Of a DNA stretch of 64,000 bases, positions 26,180-33,581 are shown one piece after another (position 1 is the first letter of the stretch; every line of letters begins with the position of its first letter). The stretch spans positions 292,104-356,103 of the forward strand of contig CAVQEG010000003.1 of the NCBI GenBank assembly GCA_963711465.1, written 5' to 3'. Under the pieces are notes generated by a model. It was not told the origin of the DNA, made no database searches, and worked only from the letters and a program-made list of their open reading frames with translations. The DNA comes from CAVQEG01 sp963711465. Its GTDB lineage: Bacteria > Bacteroidota > Ignavibacteria > OLB7. Made by a program: the position numbers and the translations under genes.

Positions 26180-26252
26180 GCCACGGATTCGACGGAAGGC
26201 CACGGACGCTGCCGCCAGGCACGCTCCCGTGGCCTTCCGTGGCATCCGTGGC
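26180..26252 (+). terminator. Long two-part hairpin after lipA
   Basis: The inner arms ACGGAAGGCCACGG (26192-26205) and CCGTGGCCTTCCGT (26227-26240) pair perfectly over 14 bp. The outer arms GCCACGGAT (26180-26188) and ATCCGTGGC (26244-26252) pair over 9 bp. The 3' side carries four CCGTGG units in 35 bp. There is no T-run, so it could be a factor-dependent terminator or a mobile repeat. Confidence 0.5.
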
Positions 26253-26296
26253 GTTCCGTGGTCGCGATAGAATCATCGTAATCCACGAACGCAACA

Positions 26297-26411
26297 ATGG
26301 ACAATTCAGAAGAAGACGGTGGACAGAAGGTTCTGATCGAACCTGAGAACGCGCTGCCGGAGATCGCACTCGACGACCTGCCGGAGGCGATCCGCCAGGC
26401 GGCCGTTCTCG
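26297..26411 (+). pseudogene. Out-of-frame 5' end of the DEAD-box helicase gene
   Basis: A reading frame starting MDNSEEDGGQKVLIEPE runs to LDDLPEAIRQAAV, the helix that normally precedes the Q motif of DEAD-box helicases. It then leaves frame just before the intact helicase frame. Removing one base near 26403-26409 would join the two as QAAV-S-MGWPSLMPVQ, which fits the family. This is either a real frameshift or a sequence/assembly error. Confidence 0.65.
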
Positions 26412-27872
26412 ATGGGCTGGCCGAGTCTGATGCCCGTGCAGTCGCGCGGCATTCCCTACCTCATGGCCGATCGCGACATGATCGTGCAGTCACACACCGG
26501 TTCGGGCAAGACCGGCGCGTTCCTGATTCCGCTGATCATGAAGATCGACCCGGACTTCCGGCATACGCAGGCGCTGGTGCTCGTGCCGACACGCGAGCTC
26601 GCACTGCAGGTGTTCCGCGAGTTCGAAGCCCTCTCCGCCGAAATGGGCGTCAGCGGCGTGGCCGTCTACGGCGGCGTCGGCTACGGTCCCCAGTTCGACG
26701 CGCTTCGTCATGGTGCGCAGGTGATCATCGGAACGCCGGGGCGCGTGCTCGACCACCTCGGCCGTCGCTCCATGTCCCTCGAGACCCTGCAGACCATGGT
26801 CTTCGACGAAGCCGATGAAATGCTCTCGATGGGATTCTACCCGGCAATGCGCGAGCTCAAGCGCTACCTGCCACGCAATCGCCGCAGCTGGATGTTCTCG
26901 GCCACCATGCCGTACAAGGTCCAGCAGCTCGCACGCGAGTTCCTGCGTGAACCCGAATTCCTCTCGCTCTCGGTCGGCCATGTCGCGGTCAATACCATGG
27001 AGCATCGCTGGTACATGGTGCCAGCCCTGGAAAAGGACCTCGTGCTCATGCGGCTGATCGAAATGGAGAATCCGGAATCGGCGATCGTCTTCTGCAACAT
27101 GAAGACCGACGTCGAATACGTCGCCACCGTCCTGCAGAATCGTGGCTACAATGCCGATCAGATCTCCGGTGATCTCGATCAGAAGGCGCGCGAACGGGCG
27201 ATGCAGCGCATCCGTGATCGCTCCACCAGATTCCTCGTCGCTACCGACGTCGCCGCCCGCGGTATCGATATCAGCGACCTCAGCCACGTCTTCCAGTACG
27301 ATGTGCCGAAGGATGTCGACAGCTACATCCATCGCGCAGGCCGTACTGCCCGCGCTGGTAATACCGGCGTCGGCATCACCCTCGTGTCCAACATGTCCGA
27401 GAAGACCGATCTGAAGAAGATCTCCCGCAAGTACCACGTCGACTTCGTGGAACTCCCCGTGCCGACGCAGGAGGAGGTCGATGAGCGGATCGCCGAACGC
27501 GTTGTCGTGCTCCTCGAGGAACGCATGCGCTCGACCGGCCGTATCGCCCGCGATCGGATGAAACGCATGGAAGGGCTCGTCGTCGGACTTGCCAACAGCG
27601 ACGACGAACGCGTGCTGCTGGCGATGCTGCTCGACGAACTCTACCACTCCGCGTTTCATGCGCCGCCGGAGGGCGTCGAGGCGACCGAGCCACCAAAGCC
27701 GGAACGCTACGAGCCGAGATCGAACGAGCCGAGATCGAACGAACCGAGGTCGAACGAGCCGAGGTCGAACGATACCGAGGCGCAGGGCGAAGGCGAGGCG
27801 CCAAAGAAGAAGAAGCGTCGCAGGCGCAAGAAGAAGGGTGGGGGCGAAGAGAGAGAATCAGAATCGCAGTGA
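26412..27872 (+). CDS. DEAD-box ATP-dependent RNA helicase
   Basis: A protein of 486 residues from the first ATG in frame. Motifs in order are a Q-motif-like PVQ, motif I SHTGSGKT (residues about 27-34), Ia VPTRELA, Ib TPGRVLDH, motif II VFDEADEML, motif III FSATMP, motif V VATDVAARGID and motif VI HRAGRTARAG. The C-terminal tail has four EPRSN repeats followed by a Lys/Arg-rich run, an RNA-binding tail common in cold-shock helicases. It unwinds RNA, probably in ribosome assembly or decay. Translation from this ATG would lack the usual segment before the Q motif; that segment lies upstream in another frame. Confidence 0.9.
   Translation: MGWPSLMPVQSRGIPYLMADRDMIVQSHTGSGKTGAFLIPLIMKIDPDFRHTQALVLVPTRELALQVFREFEALSAEMGVSGVAVYGGVGYGPQFDALRHGAQVIIGTPGRVLDHLGRRSMSLETLQTMVFDEADEMLSMGFYPAMRELKRYLPRNRRSWMFSATMPYKVQQLAREFLREPEFLSLSVGHVAVNTMEHRWYMVPALEKDLVLMRLIEMENPESAIVFCNMKTDVEYVATVLQNRGYNADQISGDLDQKARERAMQRIRDRSTRFLVATDVAARGIDISDLSHVFQYDVPKDVDSYIHRAGRTARAGNTGVGITLVSNMSEKTDLKKISRKYHVDFVELPVPTQEEVDERIAERVVVLLEERMRSTGRIARDRMKRMEGLVVGLANSDDERVLLAMLLDELYHSAFHAPPEGVEATEPPKPERYEPRSNEPRSNEPRSNEPRSNDTEAQGEGEAPKKKKRRRRKKKGGGEERESESQ
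27711..27770 (+). repeat. Four 15-bp tandem repeats in the helicase tail
   Basis: Four copies of GARCCGAGRTCGAAC lie head to tail in frame (27711-27725, 27726-27740, 27741-27755, 27756-27770). They encode EPRSN x4. Copies 1 and 2 are identical; copies 3 and 4 share a different base, consistent with stepwise duplication. Copy number could vary by slippage without breaking the frame. Confidence 0.9.
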
Positions 27873-27954
27873 TCCCCGACGTCGATCGGGAGTTCCGGTG
27901 CAGCGGGCGGCAACCGGCGATCGTCACAATGCAGAACGTTCAACTGGTGCGACA

Positions 27955-28425
27955 ATGACTGGCAGATCCGGAATTCCATGCGCCATCGTCCTCTGCCTGA
28001 TCGCCGGCTGCAGTCAGCCGAAGGCGAGCGGCGACGGGGCGACCGAGACCACGATCATGGACACATCGATGACCGACACGTCGATGACCGACGCGTCGCG
28101 AGCAGGGGCCGACACCGCATCCGGGGCGGCCGATCTGACGCCGGCTCCGGATACGTCCGCCAATTCGACCACCGCGCCGGCGGCCAGGACCGACACCGGC
28201 CGTCATTCGGTTGACACGATGGAAATCACGCTCGAGGAACGCAGGCAGATCGACGCGTGGCTTCGCGCGAATTCGGATTCGCTGAACATGTACGGCGATC
28301 CGATCGGTATGATGTACACCGGCGGCACACCGCTGTTCGACGAATCGACGGGCAGACGAACGTCGAGGTACGAGTACATCCTGCGAATGCATCCCGACCG
28401 CCCGTGGCGTGGCGGCAAACAATAG
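27955..28425 (+). CDS. Small lipoprotein of unknown function
   Basis: A protein of 156 residues. The N-terminus MTGRSGIPCAIVLCLIAGCSQPK is a lipoprotein signal with lipobox LIAGC, so the mature protein starts at Cys19. Residues 20-80 are low complexity, rich in Thr/Ala/Asp/Ser with a short MTDTSMTDAS repeat, and probably form a flexible tether. The C-terminal 80 residues are more ordered (EERRQIDAWLRANSDSLNMYGDP), with no recognised fold. It lies 82 bp after the helicase and 18 bp before the TauE gene. It is probably anchored in the inner leaflet of the outer membrane. Confidence 0.75.
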   Translation: MTGRSGIPCAIVLCLIAGCSQPKASGDGATETTIMDTSMTDTSMTDASRAGADTASGAADLTPAPDTSANSTTAPAARTDTGRHSVDTMEITLEERRQIDAWLRANSDSLNMYGDPIGMMYTGGTPLFDESTGRRTSRYEYILRMHPDRPWRGGKQ

Positions 28426-28443
28426 TCGACGCGGGAATTCCCC

Positions 28444-29235
28444 ATGTACTTCGCACTCCTGGCGATCTCCTGCGCCGTTTCGGCACTCGGAACCGTCGCG
28501 GGTTTCGGTGGCGGCGTCTTCCTCGTCCCGATCATGGTGCTGGGATTCCAGATCCCGATCGAGGCCGCCATCGGCGTCACCGCCTTCTCGCTCTTTCCGT
28601 CGAGTCTTCTCTCGACGATCTTCAACGCCCGCCACAAGACGATCGACTTCAAGCTCGCCATCATTCTCGAGATCCCGACCGCCGTCGGCGCGATCTTCGG
28701 GGCGAAGCTCACCTCCTACGTACCAGCCGGACCGCTGGAGATCATCTTCGCGCTGTTCCTGCTCTTCCTCAGCTACCGGATGTTCCGCGTGCAGGCGAAA
28801 GCCGGACTCATGGACCGACTGATCGCCCGGCTGAACGCCGTTCGCCCACGCTTCGATCGACCCGACTACCACGTCGGCGCCTGGGCCGCCGGTGTGTTCG
28901 GAATCATGGCCGGAACGATCGCAGGTCTGTTTGGAATCGGTGGTGGCGTGCTGAAGACTCCGATCATGATCGAGGTGTTCAAAGTGCCTGCGCGCCGCGC
29001 CGCGGCGACCGCTCTGGCCATGATCGTCATCACCAGTCTGGCGTCCGGCCTCGAGCACTACGCGCTCGGCCACGTGGACCTCTCGCTGCTGGCCGCCTGT
29101 GCCACCGGCTTCCTGCTCGGCGCGATCGTCGGGCAGTTGCTGGGACTCAAGGCGAAGGACGAGTCGATCAAACGCATCATCGCCGTGTCGATCGGTCTCG
29201 CCGGCGCCGCGGTCGCCGTGCACGCGTTCGTCTGA
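28444..29235 (+). CDS. TauE/SafE-family (sulfite exporter-like) membrane protein
   Basis: A protein of 263 residues with about eight hydrophobic segments in two similar halves. Both halves carry the family's glycine-rich motif: GTVAGFGGGVFLVPIM (near 20) and GTIAGLFGIGGGVLKTPIM (near 157). Members move sulfonate, sulfite or other organic anions across the inner membrane, but the substrate cannot be told from sequence. It starts 18 bp after the lipoprotein stop, right after a GAATTC. It is convergent with the serine hydrolase gene, 42 bp away. Confidence 0.92.
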   Translation: MYFALLAISCAVSALGTVAGFGGGVFLVPIMVLGFQIPIEAAIGVTAFSLFPSSLLSTIFNARHKTIDFKLAIILEIPTAVGAIFGAKLTSYVPAGPLEIIFALFLLFLSYRMFRVQAKAGLMDRLIARLNAVRPRFDRPDYHVGAWAAGVFGIMAGTIAGLFGIGGGVLKTPIMIEVFKVPARRAAATALAMIVITSLASGLEHYALGHVDLSLLAACATGFLLGAIVGQLLGLKAKDESIKRIIAVSIGLAGAAVAVHAFV

Positions 29236-29277
29236 TCCCGCTCTGGAGCCGACGGACCATGCGGACGCGTCGCGCCC

Positions 29278-30852
29278 TCAGCGTCGAACCCGATGCTCGA
29301 GATGCTCGATCATCCTCGCCGCATTGCGACTGCCCGGGTCGAGGTGCAGCGACTGACGGTAGCTCGCCAGGGCCTCGTCGTATCGACCCGCGCGGAAGAG
29401 CGCCTCGCCCAGACTGTCGAACGCATTCGCCGACCCCGGGTAGTGCCGCGTGTTCGCCTTCAGTACCTCCACCGCCTGATCGAATTCACCCCGCTTCATC
29501 AGCGCGTATCCCGCGTCGTTGACGAATCGCTCCACCACCAGTGAACGCCTGCCCCGATCGTCGAAGTCGAACCACGCGCGCGCCTCGAAATCCTCGATCC
29601 AGTAGCTGCCGTCGCCAAGCGGCGTCAGCGCGAAGTATCCGAACGGATTGGAATCCATCATCGGCTGATCGCCGTCGATGGCGATCGTCACCACATGTCC
29701 GTCCGCGTAGCGATAGGTACCCGCAATGCTGTCGAGTTGCTCGCCGGTCCGTGCCCCGGCGGCCGGCTCCCGATGCACCGGTGCGAGCGCGACCACGTCC
29801 CGGTCGGTCGCGGCGGTGTCGACTTCAGCGGCGATCACCATGCGAAGGAGGTGGGCGACCTCGCGCATCGACACCGGCCGGTAGTGATACGTATCGGCAC
29901 GGTGGACGAAGACGAGATCGAGCGACGGGATGATCGCCAGCACCTGGTTCCCCGTTCCAAATGCTGCGATGGTCGGGTGGTCGGCGTAATCGGGACCGAG
30001 CCGCCACCACATGTATCCGTAGCTGCCGTGCGCGCCGGCGTCCGCATGCGGACGCGTGCTCTCGTCGACCCAGTCGGCCGGCACCACCCGGCGATCGCCC
30101 CACCGTCCGCGCCGCAGGTACAGCAGACCGAATCGCGCGAGATCCCGCGTCGACATCCGCAGCGGGTACGCCGGGTGCATCGATTTGTCCCGTTCGTAAT
30201 AGTAGTGGCCGTTCGACGGCGAGTAGTCCTGCATGCCGATGGGACCGGCTATCGCCCGATCGAATTCGTCGAACACCTTCGTTCCCGTCTGCTGCTCGAC
30301 GACCGTCAGCAGCGCGTTGAAGTCCCAGTTGTTGTACCAGAAGTACGTACCCGGGGCATGACTTCCGCGCGCGGGTCGCGACGCGTCCTTCGATGCATTC
30401 TCATAGGCGGCGGCATGGTAGACGCCGGAGCGGGAGGTGAGCAGGTCGACGACACGGGCCCGACGTTCGGCCGCGCTCAGTGACGGAGCGATGTCGTCGA
30501 TGCCGAGATCGGCGAGGGTCGCTGCCGTGTCGATTTCCCCACTGTCGACGTGAATCCCGATCAGTGCGCTCAGCAGACTCTTGCGAATCGAATTGCACTG
30601 AAACCGTCGCACGACATCGCCCCACGCAGCGACGACCACGCCATGCTGCACGACCATCACTGCGGCCGATCCGACCGAGTCGGCGTAGGCACGTGCCGCG
30701 TCGAGCCGATCCTGCGACCAGCCCGCCTGCTCGACGTTCGTGTAGCGCATCCACCGGGTGTCAGGGATCGTTCCGGCCGTCGCGATCATCGTCTGCGTGA
30801 TGCATGTGATGGCGATGAGCGGGAGAATTCGAAGCAGGGTGCGTGTGATCAT
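29278..30852 (-). CDS. Secreted serine hydrolase (beta-lactamase/6-aminohexanoate-dimer hydrolase type) with C-terminal TPRs
   Basis: A protein of 524 residues from the ATG at 30852. A signal peptide (MITRTLLRILPLIAITCITQ) is followed by a class C beta-lactamase/DD-peptidase-like domain (about 50-380). The nucleophile motif is SIRK (SxxK) in QCNSIRKSLLSALIG. RSGVYHAAAYE, MQDYSPSNGHYYY and the C-terminal AAFGTGNQVLAIIPSLDLVFVH fit the NylB-like branch. Two TPR motifs end the protein (YALMKRGEFDQAVEVLKANTRHYPG; LGEALFRAGRYDEALASYRQSL). It probably hydrolyses amides or esters in the periplasm, and the TPR tail may bind a partner. Confidence 0.87.
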   Translation of the reverse strand: MITRTLLRILPLIAITCITQTMIATAGTIPDTRWMRYTNVEQAGWSQDRLDAARAYADSVGSAAVMVVQHGVVVAAWGDVVRRFQCNSIRKSLLSALIGIHVDSGEIDTAATLADLGIDDIAPSLSAAERRARVVDLLTSRSGVYHAAAYENASKDASRPARGSHAPGTYFWYNNWDFNALLTVVEQQTGTKVFDEFDRAIAGPIGMQDYSPSNGHYYYERDKSMHPAYPLRMSTRDLARFGLLYLRRGRWGDRRVVPADWVDESTRPHADAGAHGSYGYMWWRLGPDYADHPTIAAFGTGNQVLAIIPSLDLVFVHRADTYHYRPVSMREVAHLLRMVIAAEVDTAATDRDVVALAPVHREPAAGARTGEQLDSIAGTYRYADGHVVTIAIDGDQPMMDSNPFGYFALTPLGDGSYWIEDFEARAWFDFDDRGRRSLVVERFVNDAGYALMKRGEFDQAVEVLKANTRHYPGSANAFDSLGEALFRAGRYDEALASYRQSLHLDPGSRNAARMIEHLEHRVRR

Positions 30853-30992
30853 CTCTGGAATGATGTGAACGAATGCGAGAGCGAGGGTGTCGTTGAATCC
30901 GGGATGGGGACAACATCGGAATTCGATCGACGATGAGCGACCGCGCAACCCGCCTCCACGAGGGTCGACCGGATCCAGTTACAAATTTCCGC

Positions 30993-31024
30993 TTGCGCTC
31001 GCGACCCCGATCGCTTTACCTTGG
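30993..31024 (+). promoter_or_regulatory. Bacteroidota-type promoter of the histidine regulator/operon
   Basis: TTG at 30993-30995 and TACCTTGG at 31017-31024 are separated by 21 nt. The -7 element overlaps the first operator-like box (31014-31029), so a repressor bound there would block RNA polymerase. The regulator's ATG is 30 bp downstream. Confidence 0.6.
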
Positions 31025-31052
31025 GACAGTTGAGGACTTTACCGAGATACAG
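31014..31052 (+). promoter_or_regulatory. Tandem operator-like boxes upstream of the TrpR-family regulator
   Basis: Two boxes of the form CTTTACC-N3-RNACAG lie at 31014-31029 (spacer TTG, then GGACAG) and 31037-31052 (spacer GAG, then ATACAG). They are 23 bp apart, about two helical turns. They cover the -7 element and the transcription start region. A third box lies at the hisG promoter. Their arrangement suggests autoregulation by the adjacent gene product. Confidence 0.6.
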
Positions 31053-31053
31053 A

Positions 31054-31344
31054 ATGACCAGTGCGACACGCAAGGATATCGACGAGCTGTACAACGCCGT
31101 GCTCCAGCTGGAGTCGGTGGCGGAGTGCCGCAGCTTCTTCCGCGATCTGCTCACGCAGCACGAGATCGATGAACTCGCCGAACGGTGGAAGATCGCGCGG
31201 ATGCTCACTGACGGAACGCCGTACGCCGTGATCGAGCAGAAGACCGGCGCCAGCTCGCGGACGATCGCCCGCATCAATCGATGGCTGAAGGAAGGCAAGG
31301 GTGGCTACCGAATGCTCATCGAGCGTATGCGCGCCGACGGCTGA
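31054..31344 (+). CDS. YerC/YecD-type TrpR-family regulator, probable histidine operon repressor
   Basis: A protein of 96 residues. It matches the TrpR-like YerC/YecD family: helical ELYNAVLQLESVAECRSFFRDLLTQHEIDELAERWKIARML, then a helix-turn-helix PYAVIEQKTGASSRTIARINRWLKEG. YerC relatives have been proposed as repressors of histidine biosynthesis (HisR) in Gram-positive bacteria. Here the gene directly precedes the whole his operon, and matching DNA boxes lie in front of it and hisG. The co-repressor is presumably histidine (inference). The start at 31054 is chosen because it follows the operator and yields the conserved N-terminus; an in-frame start 33 bp upstream would overlap the promoter. 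Confidence 0.85.
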   Translation: MTSATRKDIDELYNAVLQLESVAECRSFFRDLLTQHEIDELAERWKIARMLTDGTPYAVIEQKTGASSRTIARINRWLKEGKGGYRMLIERMRADG

Positions 31345-31374
31345 TCGGTCGAATTCAATTTTTTTTTGAACGCT

Positions 31375-31396
31375 ATACTTTACCCGGATACAGTAT
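31375..31396 (+). promoter_or_regulatory. Operator-like palindrome at the hisG promoter
   Basis: The two halves, ATACTTTACCC and GGATACAGTAT, form an imperfect palindrome: nine of eleven positions are symmetric. It contains CTTTACC-CGG-ATACAG, the third copy of the box found twice upstream of the regulator gene. TATACTTT (31374-31381) within it is a possible -7 element. hisG starts 20 bp downstream. Confidence 0.6.
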
Positions 31397-31415
31397 GCTC
31401 GCGACCAATGGTAGG

Positions 31416-32270
31416 ATGAAGATCGCTCTGCAGAAGTCGGGGCGGCTCTCGAACGACTCATTCGAACTGCTCCGCTCCTGCGGACTCGAGTTCGATCTCG
31501 GCTCGCGCGCGCTGCATACGCCCTGCCGGAACCTCGACGTCGATCTGCTCGCGCTTCGCGACGACGACATTCCCGAGTACGTGCAGGACGGTGTGGCTGA
31601 TCTCGGCATCGTCGGGCGCAATCTGGTGATCGAGACCGGAGCTCGTGTCTGCACGCTGATGGAGCTCGGCTTCTCGGCCTGTCGTCTGATGATCTGCGTG
31701 CCGGAGCATTCGCGCTTCACCACGGTGCACGACCTCAACGGATCGCGCATCGCCACCTCGTACCCGACGGCGCTCGGCGAGTTCCTCGAGCGCGAGGGTA
31801 TCTCCTGCGAGATCGTCCGGCTCAGCGGTGCGGTCGAACTCGCCCCGGCGCTGGATGTGGCGGACGCGATCTGCGATCTGGTCTCCACCGGCTCCACCGC
31901 ACGTGTCAACGGACTTCGACTGCTGCACACGGTGCTCGAGTCGCAGGCGCTGCTGGTGGCCAATCGGGAGGCGATGGAAAAGCCGGCAAAGCGCGAACTG
32001 ATCGACCGGCTGCTGATCAGAATTCGTGGAAGTCTCCAGGCGCGCGGCCGTCGTTACGTGATGCTCAACGCACCGCGTGCGGCACTACCGGATCTGCAGC
32101 GCGTGCTGCCGAGTCTTCGCAGTCTCACCATCGTTCCGCTCGCCGACAATGACTTCGTCGCCGTTCACTCCGTGATCGCCGAGGATGCGTTCTGGGACGT
32201 GATGGAGGCGCTCAAGGGCGCTGGTGCCACCGACATCGTGGTCACTCCGATCGAGGCGGTGATCGCATGA
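31416..32270 (+). CDS. hisG: ATP phosphoribosyltransferase, long form
   Basis: A protein of 284 residues. HisG joins ATP and PRPP, the committed step of histidine biosynthesis. The catalytic part has MKIALQKSGRLSNDS, YVQDGVADLGIVGRNLVIE and DLVSTGSTARVNGL; the PRPP-binding loop is around VSTGSTAR. The extra C-terminal 75 residues (ALPDLQRVLPSLRSLTIVPL ... AIEAV) are the ACT-like regulatory domain of the long form, so histidine feedback inhibition without HisZ is expected. An alternative ATG at 31395 lies inside the operator. The stop overlaps hisD by 4 bp. Confidence 0.96.
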   Translation: MKIALQKSGRLSNDSFELLRSCGLEFDLGSRALHTPCRNLDVDLLALRDDDIPEYVQDGVADLGIVGRNLVIETGARVCTLMELGFSACRLMICVPEHSRFTTVHDLNGSRIATSYPTALGEFLEREGISCEIVRLSGAVELAPALDVADAICDLVSTGSTARVNGLRLLHTVLESQALLVANREAMEKPAKRELIDRLLIRIRGSLQARGRRYVMLNAPRAALPDLQRVLPSLRSLTIVPLADNDFVAVHSVIAEDAFWDVMEALKGAGATDIVVTPIEAVIA

Positions 32271-33577
32271 GAACGTATCGTCTCTCAGAGCTGACGGACG
32301 CCGAGCGCCGCGAACTGCTGCGGCGCGGTGGTGTCGAGGATCAATCCACGACCGACTCCGTGCGGGCCATCGCCGATGATGTACGCCGCCGTGGCGATGC
32401 CGCGCTGCTTGAACTGACCGAACGCTTCGATCGCGTTCGCCTCGAGCGGCTGCGGGTGCCGAGCGATGAAATCCGCGAGGCCCGGCGTCAGGCCGATCGA
32501 AACATCGTCGACGCCCTCGAGGTCGCGATCGCCAACATTCGCAGGTTTCACGCTGCACAGGACGTCGCCACCGGGCCGGTGGAGACGATGCCGGGCGTCG
32601 TATGCCGCCGCGAAGCACGCGCGATCGACCGCGTGGGGCTGTATGTTCCCGCCGGCAGCGCGCCCCTGCCGTCGACGGTCCTGATGCTCGGCGTTCCCGC
32701 GCGCGTCGCCGGCTGCGGCCGCATCGTGCTCTGTTCGCCGCCCCGCGCCGACGGTCACGTCGATCGTCTGGTGCTCGCCGCCGCCGATCTGCTCGGAATC
32801 GACGAGGTCTACGCCGTCGGCGGTGCGCAGGCGATCGCGGCGATGGCCTACGGCACCGAATCGGTGCCGCGCGTCGACAGAATCTTCGGTCCCGGCAATC
32901 GCTACGTCGCTGCCGCCAAGCGGTTCGTCGCCGCCGATCCCGACGGCGCGGCGATCGACCTGGTCGCCGGACCCTCCGAGCTGCTTATCATCGCCGACGC
33001 GACGGCCGAACCGATCTCGGTCGCCGCCGACCTGCTGTCGCAGGCCGAGCACGATCCGGATTCTCAGGTGGTGCTCGTCACCGACAGCCCTTCACTCGCC
33101 GTCGCCGCCGTCGAAGAGGTCGACCGCCGCCGCGCCTCGCTTCCCCGCGCCGACATCGTCGCCGCGGCTCTGGACGACAGCTTCGTTCTCATCGCCGATT
33201 CGATCGACGACGCGGTCGCCTTCTCCAACGACTACGCTCCCGAGCACCTCTCGATCAACGTCGAGGAACCCGAGCGGGTCGCCGCCGACATCCGCGCTGC
33301 GGGTTCGGTATTCCTCGGACCCTGGGCGCCGGTCACCGCTGGCGACTACGCATCGGGCACGAATCACACGCTGCCGACCGGCGGCACCGCCCGCGCCGGC
33401 GGGGGTCTCTGCCTCGACGACTTCCGCACATGGATCACCTTTCAGACGCTGAGCCGCGATGGACTCGAGCGGCTGGCGCCCACGCTCGAAGCGCTCGCCG
33501 ATGCCGAGGGACTCGAAGCCCATCGCCGCGCAGTGCGGTGCCGACTCGACACGATGGAACTCCAGTCGAAATCCTGA
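32267..33577 (+). CDS. hisD: Histidinol dehydrogenase
   Basis: A protein of 436 residues, normal length. HisD oxidises L-histidinol to histidine with two NAD+ and a Zn2+ ion, the last two steps of the pathway. Recognisable blocks are RVGLYVPAGSAPLPSTVLMLGVPA (split here by position near 120-145), VYAVGGAQAIAAMAYGTES, RIFGPGNRYV, AIDLVAGPSELLIIAD, SQAEHDPDSQVVLVT and the C-terminal APEHLSINVEEP with SGTNHTLPTGGTARA. It overlaps hisG by ATGA and is followed 4 bp later by hisC, so translation is coupled. Confidence 0.97.
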   Translation: MRTYRLSELTDAERRELLRRGGVEDQSTTDSVRAIADDVRRRGDAALLELTERFDRVRLERLRVPSDEIREARRQADRNIVDALEVAIANIRRFHAAQDVATGPVETMPGVVCRREARAIDRVGLYVPAGSAPLPSTVLMLGVPARVAGCGRIVLCSPPRADGHVDRLVLAAADLLGIDEVYAVGGAQAIAAMAYGTESVPRVDRIFGPGNRYVAAAKRFVAADPDGAAIDLVAGPSELLIIADATAEPISVAADLLSQAEHDPDSQVVLVTDSPSLAVAAVEEVDRRRASLPRADIVAAALDDSFVLIADSIDDAVAFSNDYAPEHLSINVEEPERVAADIRAAGSVFLGPWAPVTAGDYASGTNHTLPTGGTARAGGGLCLDDFRTWITFQTLSRDGLERLAPTLEALADAEGLEAHRRAVRCRLDTMELQSKS

Positions 33578-33581
33578 TACG

